Origin: Hyphomicrobiales bacterium
GTDB taxonomy: Bacteria; Pseudomonadota; Alphaproteobacteria; Rhizobiales; Beijerinckiaceae
Assembly: GCA_947455025.1 (NCBI GenBank)
Contig: CANGLU010000021.1
Location: forward strand, 1 to 40,167
Direction: 5' to 3'
Length of the DNA: 40,167 nt
Positions 17,342-27,384 of the stretch are shown piece after piece (position 1 is the first letter of the stretch; each line of letters begins with the position of its first letter). The position numbers were made by a program, and so were the translations under genes. The notes beneath the pieces are model-generated. The model was not told where the DNA came from, ran no database searches, and saw only the letters and a list, made by a program, of their open reading frames with translations.

Positions 17342-18481
17342 TTAGCGGAGCGGATCTACCCGCCCTGGCGTCACCAGAAATTGTTCGGCATCAGCGGGCA
17401 GATCGGTGAACAGCGTATGATCGGCACCCGTCATGAACACTTGCGCACCTAACGCATGTAATGTGTTGAACAATGCGAGGCGCCGACGTGGATCGAGATG
17501 GGCTGCAACTTCATCAAGCAAGACAATCGGCGCCATACCGCTTGTCGCCGCAACAAGGCGTGCATGAGCGATAATAATGCCGATCAAGAGTGCTTTTTGT
17601 TCGCCGGTCGATGCGCGATCAGCGACGACATCTTTAGGCCCGTGGCGCACCAGCAAATCGGAGGTTTGCGGTCCGATCGTTGCGCGACCCGCTGCACGGT
17701 CGCGCGCGCGATTGGCCTGCAGTAATTTACGAAACATGTCTTCAACATCAACCGCCGCATGATCGGCCAATGCCGCTTCGATCGTGCCTTCCAATTGAAG
17801 TTCAGCCCAAGGAAAAGGCGACGTGTCATCGCGTTCTTTGGCAATGAGGCCTGCAAGCTGACCAACCGTTTCCCGTCGTGCCGCGGCAACGGCCACGCCC
17901 GTCTCGGCAACTTCGCGTTCAACCGCGCTTAGCCATGTTGCATCGCTGCTATTGTCTTCCAAAATGCGATTGCGGGAGCGAAGGGCGCGCTCAAGGGCGC
18001 TCACCCGTGAACCGTGGCTTGGATCAATGGCCAGAACCAGACGATCCAGAAAGCGGCGGCGATCCCCGGCTGATCCCGTGAAGAGGCCATCAAAAGCGGG
18101 CGTTAGCCACACCAATCTCAGATAGTCATTAAAGGCTGCGGCGGAGGACGCTGTTTCGCCATTGATCCGGTATTTGCGTGGGCCTTGCCCATCGGGTCCG
18201 GCGGGTTCCAATCCCGTCCCAAGCTTTACGGTATCGAAGGGGCCGGAGACTTCTGCAGCTACGGCGAACGAACCCGTTCCCTGCTCGCGCACCATGTCCG
18301 CGAGTTCGGCGCGGCGTAAGCCGCGTCCGGATGAAAGAAGCGAAATGGCTTCTAGTAAATTGGTCTTACCGGCACCATTCTCGCCTGTGAAGGCAATCAT
18401 GCGACCGGCAAGATGAAGATCAAGTGTCGGATAGGACCGAAAATCCTGAAGGATCAGTCGGGTAAGATGCGGGTTTGTCAA
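17342..18481 (-). CDS. recF: DNA replication/repair protein RecF
   Basis: A 379-aa SMC-like ATPase that loads RecA at single-strand gaps. Walker A is FTGENGAGKTNLLEAIS, and the signature and Walker B regions lie near the C-terminus (ADRASTGEQKALLIGI, then IVLLDEVAAHLD). It starts with TTG, whose TTGA overlaps the dnaN stop (4-bp overlap), so its translation is probably coupled to dnaN; the start codon is unusual but no better one is in frame upstream. Confidence 0.95.
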   Translation of the reverse strand: MTNPHLTRLILQDFRSYPTLDLHLAGRMIAFTGENGAGKTNLLEAISLLSSGRGLRRAELADMVREQGTGSFAVAAEVSGPFDTVKLGTGLEPAGPDGQGPRKYRINGETASSAAAFNDYLRLVWLTPAFDGLFTGSAGDRRRFLDRLVLAIDPSHGSRVSALERALRSRNRILEDNSSDATWLSAVEREVAETGVAVAAARRETVGQLAGLIAKERDDTSPFPWAELQLEGTIEAALADHAAVDVEDMFRKLLQANRARDRAAGRATIGPQTSDLLVRHGPKDVVADRASTGEQKALLIGIIIAHARLVAATSGMAPIVLLDEVAAHLDPRRRLALFNTLHALGAQVFMTGADHTLFTDLPADAEQFLVTPGRVDPLR

Positions 18482-19602
18482 ACGCGCATCGGCATTAGGA
18501 CATACAACGCGCTTGCGCCTTCCCGATCTTGTACCAAGGTTGGCGAGCCTGAATCAGCCAGCTTCAAGAAGGCCGTATCGCTATCAAGCTCGGCGCAGAT
18601 ATCGAGAAGATAGCGGGCATTGAAGCCGATTTCCAACGCGCCTTGATCATAATCAACCTCGATCTCTTCGGTTGCAGATCCAGAGTCCGGATTAACAACC
18701 GAGAGCGTCAATTTATGATCGTCCAAGGTCATCTTAACCGCGCGGCTGCGCTCGGAAGAAATCGTCGATACACGATCAACAGCGGACGTGAATTCCGCTT
18801 TATCAACGGTCAGCAGCTTATCATTCGCCATTGGAATGACGCGTTGATAATCAGGGAATGTGCCATCGATCAGTTTCGAGGTCAGAACGACTTCGCCAAA
18901 GGTGAGGCGAATCTTCGTTGAAGAAAGTTCGATCGTCACATTGTCCGAACCGCTTTCAACAAGCTTCAGAATTTCGCTAACGGCTTTACGGGGCACGATC
19001 ACACCCGGCATGCCCGATGAGCCTTCCGGTGCATCCGTTTCCACGCGGGCCAAACGATGACCATCGGTGGCAACAGCGCGCAACATCGTATGTCCCAACA
19101 CATCAATCGTGTGCAGATAGATGCCATTGAGATAATAGCGCGTTTCTTCCGTTGAGATGGCGAACTGGGTCTTTTCAATCAAGCGCCGTAACTCGGCCGA
19201 TGGCAGGCTGAACTGATGGCCGATATCGCCTGCAGCGAGATCGGGAAAATCGCTATCGGGCAAGGTCTGCAGCGTAAAGCGTGAACGTCCGGAGCGAATG
19301 ACCATGGTGTTGGTATCGCCCGTCATTTCAAGCGATACTTGGGCGCCATCGGGCAGCTTACGAATAATATCATACAGCATATAGGCCGGAATGGTCGTTG
19401 CCCCTGCCTGCTCAACATCAGCAGCAAAACGCTCCGTCACTTCGAGGTCCAAATCGGTTGCCTTGAGGCGTACCGATGACTCTTCCGCGCGAATAAGAAT
19501 ATTGGACAAGATCGGAATCGTATTCCGACGCTCCACCACGCGGTGGACATGACCCAAAGAACGCAACAGGGCTGCTCTCTCAACAGTGACCTTCATCGCC
19601 AA
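18478..19602 (-). CDS. dnaN: DNA polymerase III beta sliding clamp DnaN
   Basis: A 374-aa ring clamp with three clamp domains. Recognisable stretches are VVERRNTIPILSNILI, LPDSDFPDLAAGD, ATDGHRLARVET and the C-terminal ALYVLMPMRV, which forms part of the protein-binding pocket. It tethers Pol III and recruits repair factors such as those needed at lesions. It lies 151 bp downstream of dnaA and overlaps recF. Confidence 0.97.
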   Translation of the reverse strand: MAMKVTVERAALLRSLGHVHRVVERRNTIPILSNILIRAEESSVRLKATDLDLEVTERFAADVEQAGATTIPAYMLYDIIRKLPDGAQVSLEMTGDTNTMVIRSGRSRFTLQTLPDSDFPDLAAGDIGHQFSLPSAELRRLIEKTQFAISTEETRYYLNGIYLHTIDVLGHTMLRAVATDGHRLARVETDAPEGSSGMPGVIVPRKAVSEILKLVESGSDNVTIELSSTKIRLTFGEVVLTSKLIDGTFPDYQRVIPMANDKLLTVDKAEFTSAVDRVSTISSERSRAVKMTLDDHKLTLSVVNPDSGSATEEIEVDYDQGALEIGFNARYLLDICAELDSDTAFLKLADSGSPTLVQDREGASALYVLMPMRV

Positions 19603-19753
19603 CCTTGCTTAAATCGTATGACGCACGCGCATTTGGATTTACCGAATCCACACGTACAGGGTCGAAAATTTTGACAAGGGAGCCCTCGATAGGCAAGCCC
19701 TAGTCGTGCTGAGCGGGGATTTGAAAGCCGCCTTCCACAGAAATCGACGGAAA

Positions 19754-21229
19754 TTAGTCCTGCAGCATCCGCTTCAGAAGCTCCACATCGTCCTTGAGCA
19801 TCACATCGGCATTCACCGCGCCCTCAATCTTGCGGACGGCATGAAGCACGGTCGTGTGATCGCGACCACCAAAGCGACGGCCGATTTCCGGCAACGAGCG
19901 AAGCGTGAGAACTTTTGCAAGATACATCGCGATCTGCCGCGGCTTGACCACGCTGGCCGAGCGGCGGGAGGAGAGGATATCCGCGCGGCTCACATTGAAA
20001 TGCGTCGCCACCAACTTCTGGATATCTTCAATTTTGACCTTGCGAGGCTCGCGGGTGCGAACCAGATCACGGATGGCAATTTCGGCGGACTCAACCGTCA
20101 TCGTACCGCCGGTCAGCGTCGAATGAGCCAGCAAGCGGTTAACCGCGCCGTCCAAATCGCGACCATTTGAAACAATCGTCTTCGCCACATAGCTGATAAC
20201 GGACGGGCTCACTTCGAAGCCTGGCTGATGTTGCCGCGCGCTTGCAATCCGAGCTTCGATAATCTTGACACGGAGCCCTTCATCGAGGGGCCCCATTTCA
20301 ACGACCAAACCGCCGGCCAATCGCGACTTGACGCGCTCGTCCAAGCTTTCGAGATCCGTCGGCGGACGATCGGCAGCGATAACGATCTGGCGACCGGAAT
20401 CGATCAATGCGTTTAGCGTGTGACAGAATTCTTGCTGGATCGATTTGCCTTGCAGGAATTGCACATCGTCAATCACGAGGAGATCGATACCGCGAAGACG
20501 CTCTTTGAAATTGAGTGCCGTCTGCGCTTTCAGCGCCGATACGAAACCGTACATAAATCGGTCCGCGGTGAGATAAATCACGCGACGGCCTTGTGCGGTT
20601 GTTTCATGCGCAATCGCGTGGAGCAAATGCGTTTTGCCGAGCCCTACGCCAGCATGCACATAAAGCGGGTTGTAGAGAGGCGCTTCGCCAGCGGTGTTTT
20701 GCACAATATGCTCAGCCGCGGCATTGGCCAATGCGTTGGATTTGCCAACGAGAAAATTAGTGAAGGTTAGGCGACGGTCTAACGGTGCACCCGTTAGCGC
20801 ATCGTTTTCCGAAGCAGGCTTGCCTTCAGCAAGAGCGATGGTGTCGACTTTATTGCGCTCTGGGAAGCTTCGCTCGGTCTGCGTCTGTTCGGTTGTATGG
20901 GCAACCGAAGGGCGTTGGGCAGGCTTGCCTAATGCGCCTCTTACCGAAAGCGAAAGATCGGATACATCCTTGAACTCTTCGACCAGCAATGCACGCAGGC
21001 GATCAATATAATGTGATTGAATCCAGCTTTTCAGAAAGCGCGTTGGCACCGAAAGAAAAACCATTGAGCCTGAAATTTCGACGAGCTCAAGACGACCGAA
21101 CCAGCTTGAAAAAACATCTTCACCAAGCTCAGCACGAAGACGACGGCGTACGCGATCCCATGCCTCGGCCGAGGTGAGTTGAATATCAACGTCATGGATG
21201 GGATTGGCCTTCAATACGCTCGACATCAT
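19754..21229 (-). CDS. dnaA: Chromosomal replication initiator DnaA
   Basis: A 491-aa AAA+ initiator. Domain I is at ~15-90 (AWDRVRRRLRAELGEDVFSS). A variable linker follows to ~145. Domain III has FLVGKSNALANAAAEHI, Walker A GVGLGKTHLLHAI and Walker B LLVIDDVQFLQGK. Domain IV ends with the DNA-binding signature GRDHTTVLHAVRKIE. It is followed by dnaN and recF. No cluster of DnaA boxes is evident next to it, in line with alphaproteobacteria in which oriC lies elsewhere. Confidence 0.97.
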   Translation of the reverse strand: MMSSVLKANPIHDVDIQLTSAEAWDRVRRRLRAELGEDVFSSWFGRLELVEISGSMVFLSVPTRFLKSWIQSHYIDRLRALLVEEFKDVSDLSLSVRGALGKPAQRPSVAHTTEQTQTERSFPERNKVDTIALAEGKPASENDALTGAPLDRRLTFTNFLVGKSNALANAAAEHIVQNTAGEAPLYNPLYVHAGVGLGKTHLLHAIAHETTAQGRRVIYLTADRFMYGFVSALKAQTALNFKERLRGIDLLVIDDVQFLQGKSIQQEFCHTLNALIDSGRQIVIAADRPPTDLESLDERVKSRLAGGLVVEMGPLDEGLRVKIIEARIASARQHQPGFEVSPSVISYVAKTIVSNGRDLDGAVNRLLAHSTLTGGTMTVESAEIAIRDLVRTREPRKVKIEDIQKLVATHFNVSRADILSSRRSASVVKPRQIAMYLAKVLTLRSLPEIGRRFGGRDHTTVLHAVRKIEGAVNADVMLKDDVELLKRMLQD

Positions 21230-21952
21230 AACACTTTAAATTCCAAGTCAGTCTCAATTTCAAAAACGAAATAGTGTGCAGCGTAACTGCTTTAAAATTT
21301 ATTCCGGACAATGCTCAAAAAAACCATGGGTCACGAATGCCGATAATGGATAGCTCGCACATGGGTCGGTTGAGAAGGCTAGCATCCAATTATCTCCCTC
21401 GATATCAATCGTTCATCAGGAACCGAAAAATACGATCCCGTCGTTTCATTGAGCACCCGAGAACCCGTCACCAATTTTAGAGCAAGATAACTCGCCCCAA
21501 ACAATGAGGAATGGCGTTCTTGTTTGCCTGTGAAACAATCACCGCAAGCCGCGCTGACAGGAAGGAGTCTTACACACCGAAAAAAATCCATGCAACGGAC
21601 CGAGCACAACCTAAGCTAGAATTGGCCCATCAATGGCCACGGCAAAGCCTGTCGCACTGGATCAGATTGGCGCAAACGCTTGGCTTCGTTCACGTTTCCT
21701 TAATCCTAATGCGTACGGAAAATATTTATTTTTTATTTTTCAGTTTTAGCTTGGAGCTATGGCAAAGGGGGGGGCCCGAAGATGAAAAAGCGTCTTAGGT
21801 ATTAAGCCGTTGAAAACGCTTCGTTAATTTTGTGCGCTTGGCGTCAATGAAATGTCACTCTCGAGGTAAATTCGGGAATGGAGTGTCAAGCAAAAATTTG
21901 AAAATTGAGCGAAATATTTCTGTTGCATTTCTGTAAAAATTGGCCATCAGCC
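21230..21952. other. Long intergenic region upstream of dnaA
   Basis: About 720 bp between rpsT and dnaA (both minus) without a convincing protein gene, and presumably carrying the dnaA promoter. It holds an AT-rich tract (~21717-21740), a run of eight G followed by CCC (21767-21777) and one GAGTC CcrM site (~21566). No TTATCCACA-type DnaA-box cluster was found. Two overlapping very short reading frames on the plus strand (21759-21805) are described in the findings. Confidence 0.5.
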
Positions 21953-21981
21953 AAAGAAAAAGCCCCGCTTTTGGCGGGGCT
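21953..21981 (-). terminator. Rho-independent terminator of rpsT
   Basis: Read on the minus strand, AGCCCCGC pairs with GCGGGGCT across a 5-nt loop and is followed by TTTTCTTT. It lies 33 bp beyond the rpsT stop. Confidence 0.9.
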
Positions 21982-22013
21982 ATCTAAACAACTAAAAGTT
22001 GTCTCTAATCGAG

Positions 22014-22280
22014 TTACGCGCTGAGAGCGCTGATCGCTTTTGCCAAGCGAGAAACCTTACGCGAAGCGGTGTTTTTATGAACAACGCCTTTTTGTGCCGC
22101 CCGCATCAATTCAGGCTCGGCATGCTTGAAGGCTTCCGTCGCTGCGGCCTTGTCGCCAGCCTTCAAAGCTTCTTCAAGCTTCTTGACATAGGTGCGGACG
22201 CGCGAACGGCGGCTACGGTTTACGGCCGTGCGGCGCTCGATCTTACGGGTGGCCTTCTTTGCAGAAGTCGTATTGGCCAT
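22014..22280 (-). CDS. rpsT: 30S ribosomal protein S20
   Basis: An 88-aa basic helical protein with the S20 sequence [19 protein letters not shown], followed by [16 protein letters not shown] and [15 protein letters not shown]. It binds 16S rRNA in the small subunit. It is a single gene with its own terminator; the rpsT-dnaA order is usual in Rhizobiales. Confidence 0.97.
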   Translation of the reverse strand: MANTTSAKKATRKIERRTAVNRSRRSRVRTYVKKLEEALKAGDKAAATEAFKHAEPELMRAAQKGVVHKNTASRKVSRLAKAISALSA

Positions 22281-22427
22281 TGGTGTACCTCACGGCGGGA
22301 CCATTTCCCTCTCAGGAGTATGGATAACCGCCCATGGTTGGAAGGTTGAAGACTGCCCGGACGAAGGTCAGGAAAGCCCTTGTGTGGCGGGGTTAATAAC
22401 GGCTTCAGCGTTGGGCGTCAATGTCCT

Positions 22428-23225
22428 TCAGCCCAGAAACCGAAGATTTACGAGAAAGATATGGGCCGGATTGGTCGGATCAAGCAGCATGCGGATCGAA
22501 AGCGCGCAGCAGGTCAGGACAATCAGGGGGCGAATAATCCGCGCACCCTGTTTAATGGCAAGCCGTGAACCCAATTGGGCGCCCAGCATCGAAAAAAGCC
22601 CCATTCCAAGCCCTAAAGGCCAAATAACACTGCCTGCGAGCGTAAAAAGCAACAGAGAACCGGCATTGCTGCCACCATTCAGCAGTTTGGACATCGCCGT
22701 CGTACGGGTAATGCCGAAGCCTTGCAGGGCAATCAAAGCAAGGGCGTAAAAAGAACCGGCACCCGGCCCAAGAAACCCGTCATAAAAGGCAATGGGGGGC
22801 ACCACCAGCAGGATAAAGCTCAACCGCGTGATACGGCTCTTGCGATCAGCATCCCCCAACCCCCGGATCAAGCCAAAATAGAGCGCCACGGCAATCAAAA
22901 GCGCAGGAATAAGGGCCGCAATCGCCTCTTTCGGGAGAATATGGACGGATAAAGCCCCGCCAATGCCGATGATAAAGGACATCGCGGCCATGGGTATGCC
23001 CGCCCGCCACTCGACAATGCCCGAGCGGTTATAGGTATAAAGGGCGGATAGAATAGAAAGCGTTCCCTGGACTTTATTGGTGGCAACGGCAGACACTGGC
23101 GGTACGCCAGCCAATAACAGGGCGGGAATGGTGAGCAATCCCCCTCCACCCGCTATGGCATCCACAAAACCCGCGGCAAACCCAGTCGCGCAGAGCAGCG
23201 CGATCGCGTCGAGGCTTAAATCCAT
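22428..23225 (-). CDS. TauE/SafE family permease
   Basis: A 265-aa membrane protein with about eight hydrophobic helices. It starts AGFVDAIAGGGGLLTIPALL, the family's glycine-rich first motif, and repeats the pattern at PPIAFYDGFLGPGAGSFYAL. Members export sulfite, sulfoacetate or other organosulfur anions; the substrate is not known here. Its ATG follows the stop of the enoyl-CoA hydratase gene directly (TAAATG), so the two are probably cotranscribed. Confidence 0.9.
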   Translation of the reverse strand: MDLSLDAIALLCATGFAAGFVDAIAGGGGLLTIPALLLAGVPPVSAVATNKVQGTLSILSALYTYNRSGIVEWRAGIPMAAMSFIIGIGGALSVHILPKEAIAALIPALLIAVALYFGLIRGLGDADRKSRITRLSFILLVVPPIAFYDGFLGPGAGSFYALALIALQGFGITRTTAMSKLLNGGSNAGSLLLFTLAGSVIWPLGLGMGLFSMLGAQLGSRLAIKQGARIIRPLIVLTCCALSIRMLLDPTNPAHIFLVNLRFLG

Positions 23226-23999
23226 TTAGCGGTCTTTAAAGGCGGATGGACGTTTTTCGATAAAAGCTGCCATGCCCTCTTTCTGGTCTTCCGTCGCAAA
23301 CAGCGATTGGAACAGGCGGCGCTCAAAGCGGATGCCTTCGGCAAGGCTCGTTTCAAACGCCCGGTTGACGGACTCTTTTGTCATCAAGACGCTTTGGCGG
23401 GAGAAGCCCGCAATGGTTTGGGCCGTTTTGACGGCTTCTTCGACGAGGTCGGCAACGGGGATGATCCGTGACACAAGGCCAGCGCGTTCCGCCTCTTGGG
23501 CGTCCATCATCCGCCCCGTGAGGCACATTTCCATGGCTTTTGCCTTGCCAATGGCGCGGGTCAGGCGCTGACTGCCGCCGGCACCCGGCATAATGCCCAG
23601 CCGGATTTCAGGCTGGCCGAATTTGGCGGTATCGGACGCAAGAATGAAATCGCACATCATGGCCAATTCGCATCCGCCCCCAAGGGCAAAGCCCGAAACT
23701 GCCGCGATCAGCGGTTTGCGATGCTGCGAAATAGCGTCCCAAGCGGTGATAAAATCATCGAGATAGGTGGAAGGGAAGGAAAGGTCCTTCATTTCTTTCA
23801 CATCGGCACCGGCCGCGAAGGCCTTTTCCGAGCCGGTTAAAACAATGGCGCCAATCGCTGCGTCCCGCTCAAAATCGCCCAGAGCATGGGTAATCTCGCG
23901 AATAACAACGGAATTGAGCGCGTTGAGCGCATCGGGGCGGTTAATGGTGATGAGACCCGCTTTCCCACGGATTTCCGTCAAAATCGTCGCATAGGCCAT
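23226..23999 (-). CDS. Enoyl-CoA hydratase
   Basis: A 257-aa crotonase-fold enzyme that adds water to trans-2-enoyl-CoA in beta-oxidation and related paths. The oxyanion-hole regions are [11 protein letters not shown] and [16 protein letters not shown]. The two catalytic Glu positions are in GGGCELAMM and [18 protein letters not shown], and the C-terminus is [17 protein letters not shown]. The start is taken at MAYATIL, where AAGGGGG lies 6 bp upstream; an in-frame ATG eight codons earlier lacks a ribosome site. It sits between mutM and the TauE-type gene. Confidence 0.93.
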   Translation of the reverse strand: MAYATILTEIRGKAGLITINRPDALNALNSVVIREITHALGDFERDAAIGAIVLTGSEKAFAAGADVKEMKDLSFPSTYLDDFITAWDAISQHRKPLIAAVSGFALGGGCELAMMCDFILASDTAKFGQPEIRLGIMPGAGGSQRLTRAIGKAKAMEMCLTGRMMDAQEAERAGLVSRIIPVADLVEEAVKTAQTIAGFSRQSVLMTKESVNRAFETSLAEGIRFERRLFQSLFATEDQKEGMAAFIEKRPSAFKDR

Positions 24000-24061
24000 A
24001 ATTGCCCCCTTTTTTCCGTTCAATGAGTGCTAGCGCGGCTTTGCCTTTGGTTCAAGGCCGC

Positions 24062-24943
24062 TCATTTCTGGCAGGTTTTACAATAAAACGTCGAGCGACC
24101 CGATTGAACAATCCGCTCAATAGTCCCTGAACACGAAACCGTAGGGCATTTCTCACCCTCGCGGTCATAAACCCTGAACCGGTGCTGGAAATAGCCGAGC
24201 GAACCATCCGTTTGCGCATAATCCCGCAAGGAGGAGCCGCCCGCCTGCACGGCTTCCGTCAGCACGTCGCGGATGATCGTCGCCAATAGCTCGGCCTTCC
24301 CTTTCATACTTCCCCGATTGGTCGATAGCGTCCCCGCGAGCCGCTTGGGCGAAAGGCCGGAGCGGTGCAGCGCCTCGCAGACATAAATATTGCCCAAACC
24401 CGCGATTAGCCTTTGGTCGAGCAGCGCGGCCTTTAGCGGTGCTTTTTTGTCGGCGAACAGGGTTTGGATCAGCTCGCCATTCAGTTCATTGCCCAGCGGC
24501 TCGACGCCCATGGCCTTGAAATGCTTGGATTCGGCCAAGGACGCGCTGGGCACCAAATCCATAAAACCGAAACGGCGCGGGTCATTATAGGTAATCCGCG
24601 CACCATTCTCCATATGGAAGACGACGTGGTCATGGGGCGAGGGACTTGAGGTTTCGTAGTGAAAATCGCCGGGCTTCGAGGTTGTGCCGCTCATTTCCAC
24701 CGTAAAGCGTCCGCTCATGCCCAGATGCATGATGAGCGCTTCTTGGGAGGAGAGATCCAGCACCAGATATTTCGCGCGGCGGGATAAACCCGTCACCCTT
24801 TGCCCCTCAAGCCGCTCCTTGAACCGCGCAGGAAACGGGAAACGCAGGTCTTTCCGGCGTTGTTCCACTTGGATGAGACGTTGTCCGGCCATTGCGGGCT
24901 CTAGGCCGCGGCGTACGGTTTCAACCTCGGGAAGTTCGGGCAT
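24062..24943 (-). CDS. mutM: Formamidopyrimidine-DNA glycosylase MutM
   Basis: A 293-aa base-excision repair enzyme that removes 8-oxoguanine and ring-opened purines and nicks at the abasic site. The N-terminus [15 protein letters not shown] supplies the catalytic Pro and Glu. Also seen are the Lys of [10 protein letters not shown], the [19 protein letters not shown] helix-two-turn-helix and the C-terminal zinc finger with four Cys (CPTVSC, then FYCKTCQK). It is divergent from ubiE across 94 bp. Confidence 0.97.
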   Translation of the reverse strand: MPELPEVETVRRGLEPAMAGQRLIQVEQRRKDLRFPFPARFKERLEGQRVTGLSRRAKYLVLDLSSQEALIMHLGMSGRFTVEMSGTTSKPGDFHYETSSPSPHDHVVFHMENGARITYNDPRRFGFMDLVPSASLAESKHFKAMGVEPLGNELNGELIQTLFADKKAPLKAALLDQRLIAGLGNIYVCEALHRSGLSPKRLAGTLSTNRGSMKGKAELLATIIRDVLTEAVQAGGSSLRDYAQTDGSLGYFQHRFRVYDREGEKCPTVSCSGTIERIVQSGRSTFYCKTCQK

Positions 24944-25037
24944 GGATCAGTTCTCCCTTGTGCAGCGACGGCATAGCGTCTTGACGCGCCGCGCGCTATG
25001 GTCTTCAGCAAGAGATGAAAAGGCAGGTTGAGACGGC

Positions 25038-25811
25038 ATGATGGACAATGACACCCGTAAGGACAGTGGCGACGAAACCCATTTCGGGTTCTCCTCCGTG
25101 CGCCTTGGCGAAAAGCAGGCGCTCGTCGACGATGTCTTCCACAAGGTTGCCGAGCGCTACGATGTGATGAACGATCTCATGTCTTTCGGCTTGCACCGCG
25201 TCTGGAAAGACGCGCTCGTCTCCTCCTTGCGCCCCAATAAGACAAAACCTTTCGCCCTGTTGGATGTAGCGGGTGGCACCGGCGACGTGGCCTTTCGGGT
25301 AATGGAAGCGGCCGGCACGCGCGGCCGTGCAACCGTCTGCGATATCAATGGCGACATGTTGCGGGTGGGTCGCGACCGGACGCCGAAAGCCCTTGTTGAC
25401 CAGATCGAGTTTGTACAGGGCAATGCCGAAGCGCTTCCCTTCGACGATAACAGTTTCGACGCCTATACGATTGCGTTTGGTATTCGCAATGTACCGCGCA
25501 TCGATCTCGCTCTTTCTGAAGCCTATCGCGTGTTGAAGCGCGGCGGACGCTTTATGTGCCTTGAATTCTCGGCTGTCGATGTGCCGGGCCTAGATAAAAT
25601 CTACGATCTGTTTTCGTTCAAGATTATCCCTCCGATGGGGAAAATGGTCACGGGCGATGCCGAGCCGTATCAATATCTTGTCGAATCCATCCGGCGTTTC
25701 CCTTCCCCCGGAAGGTTCTCCACCATGATCCGTGATGCAGGCTTTGGCGAGGTTAGCGCGCGGCCAATGTCGGGCGGGATCGTGCAGCTTCACTCCGGCT
25801 GGAAAGTATAG
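25038..25811 (+). CDS. ubiE: Ubiquinone/menaquinone C-methyltransferase UbiE
   Basis: A 257-aa SAM-dependent methyltransferase acting on the benzoquinol ring in ubiquinone synthesis. The family signatures are [19 protein letters not shown] and, at the C-terminus, [23 protein letters not shown]-binding motif I is [15 protein letters not shown] and the post-I region is [20 protein letters not shown]. Two successive ATGs open the frame, so the exact start is uncertain by one codon. ubiB begins 7 bp after its stop. Confidence 0.96.
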   Translation: MMDNDTRKDSGDETHFGFSSVRLGEKQALVDDVFHKVAERYDVMNDLMSFGLHRVWKDALVSSLRPNKTKPFALLDVAGGTGDVAFRVMEAAGTRGRATVCDINGDMLRVGRDRTPKALVDQIEFVQGNAEALPFDDNSFDAYTIAFGIRNVPRIDLALSEAYRVLKRGGRFMCLEFSAVDVPGLDKIYDLFSFKIIPPMGKMVTGDAEPYQYLVESIRRFPSPGRFSTMIRDAGFGEVSARPMSGGIVQLHSGWKV

Positions 25812-25818
25812 ACCGACC

Positions 25819-27384
25819 GTGCCTCGTATTGCCCCCATTCATTTATTGCGTTTGGCCCGTGTTGGCTTTGTGCTGGCGCGCGAAGGTGCGTTTGCCCTCG
25901 TCGATCTTTCCGAAGCGCCTCCCGGCATTCGCTTTTTGGTGCAAGCCGCACGTTTGCTTGAAAAGCGCGGTGCATCCTCCAATGCCGAAGGGCTTGTTGC
26001 GGCGCTGACCCGATTGGGGCCGTCTTATATCAAGCTCGGCCAATTTATGGCGACACGGCCCGATGTGGTCGGTGTTCGTGTCGCGCGCGATTTGGAAAAA
26101 TTGCAGGATCGTATTCTCGCCTTCGGAATGCCCGATGCTTTGTCAGCGATTGAAGCCGCGTTTGGCAAACCGGTTGACGGATTGTTTTCTGAATTTAGCG
26201 CACCGATTGCCGCCGCTTCGATTGCACAGGTGCACCGCGCCGTCACCTTGGCTGGTGAAACCGTTGCTGTAAAAGTGTTGCGGCCGCAAGTACGGGCGCG
26301 GTTCCGCCGCGATTTATCCGCAATGGCTTATGCGGCCGAATTTATGGAATCGGTTTCACCCGAAGCACGCCGTCTCAAATTCATCGAAGTGGTTGAAACA
26401 CTCGCCCGCTCGGTAACGATGGAAATGGATTTGCGGCTTGAAGCGGCAGCCCTCTCCGAGATGGCCGAGAACGCTAAAGATGATGCGGAATTTCGTGCCC
26501 CCAAAGTGCTATGGGATTTAACGGCGCGCGAAGTGCTGACCATGGAGTGGATCGAAGGCATTCCGCTGCACGATATCGAGGCGATTGCCGCCGCAGGCCA
26601 TGATCTTAAAGGTCTGGGCCGTATCGTCATCCAATCCTTTTTGCAGCACGCGCTACGCGATGGATTTTTCCACGCCGATATGCATCCGGGCAATCTGTTT
26701 GTGGATGCCGAGGGCAGGCTTTGCGCCGTCGATTTCGGCATTATGGGACGACTTGGATTAAAAGAACGTCGCTTCTTGGCCGAAATTCTCTTGGGCTTTA
26801 TCACGCGCAATTATCGCCGTGTAGCGGAAGTGCATTTTGAAGCGGGCTATGTGCCCGCCCGCCATTCGGTTGACGATTTCGCGCAGGCCATTCGCGCGAT
26901 TGGCGAACCCATTCATCAGCGCTCCGCCGATCAGATTTCAATGGCGAAGCTCCTGACGCTTTTGTTTGAAGTCACGGGCCTGTTTGACATGCGCACGCGC
27001 ACGGAACTCGTGATGCTGCAAAAGACAATGGTGGTGGTGGAGGGCGTTAGCCGCTCGCTCGACCCGCATTTGAATATGTGGACGACAGCCGAGCCGGTGG
27101 TGCGCAGCTGGATCGAACGGAATCTAGGCCCGATTGGCAAGATTGAGGAATTGGGCCGCGGTGCTGTTTCGCTCGCCGGAATGGTCGGCCATTTACCGGC
27201 ATTGGCGTCGCGTGCCGAAGCGCTGGCTGAACAATTGGCGCATGCCGCCGATAAAGGCTTTCCGCTCGATGCACGATCAATTGCCGAAATCGGAAGGGCC
27301 GAGGCTCGTCGAAACCGCTGGGGCAATCTCGCGCTCTGGATTATTGCGGGTGTGTTGCTGGCCGTCGCCATGCGGGTGCTTTAA
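25819..27384 (+). CDS. ubiB: Ubiquinone biosynthesis kinase-like protein UbiB
   Basis: A 521-aa ABC1/ADCK-type atypical kinase needed for ubiquinone synthesis. It shows the KxGQ motif in LGPSYIKLGQFMATRPD, an Ala-rich loop in SAPIAAASIAQVHRA, VAVKVLRP, the ELDLRLEA-like MEMDLRLEAAAL, FHADMHPGNLFV and VDFGIMGRL. C-terminal hydrophobic segments include LWIIAGVLLAVAMRVL, which anchors it to the inner membrane. The start is taken at GTG 25819; an in-frame ATG at 25732 lies inside ubiE and would add a non-homologous 29 residues. Confidence 0.94.
   Translation: MPRIAPIHLLRLARVGFVLAREGAFALVDLSEAPPGIRFLVQAARLLEKRGASSNAEGLVAALTRLGPSYIKLGQFMATRPDVVGVRVARDLEKLQDRILAFGMPDALSAIEAAFGKPVDGLFSEFSAPIAAASIAQVHRAVTLAGETVAVKVLRPQVRARFRRDLSAMAYAAEFMESVSPEARRLKFIEVVETLARSVTMEMDLRLEAAALSEMAENAKDDAEFRAPKVLWDLTAREVLTMEWIEGIPLHDIEAIAAAGHDLKGLGRIVIQSFLQHALRDGFFHADMHPGNLFVDAEGRLCAVDFGIMGRLGLKERRFLAEILLGFITRNYRRVAEVHFEAGYVPARHSVDDFAQAIRAIGEPIHQRSADQISMAKLLTLLFEVTGLFDMRTRTELVMLQKTMVVVEGVSRSLDPHLNMWTTAEPVVRSWIERNLGPIGKIEELGRGAVSLAGMVGHLPALASRAEALAEQLAHAADKGFPLDARSIAEIGRAEARRNRWGNLALWIIAGVLLAVAMRVL

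Noticed and set aside
21230-21952. Replication origin next to dnaA
   Set aside because: No cluster of TTATCCACA-like boxes was found on either strand; alphaproteobacterial oriC often lies away from dnaA.
22318-22330. DnaA box-like GGATAA upstream of rpsT
   Set aside because: A single imperfect match (TTATCCATA read in reverse) with no companions.
25732-25818. ATG start of UbiB inside ubiE
   Set aside because: It would add 29 non-homologous residues; the GTG at 25819 gives a normal UbiB N-terminus.
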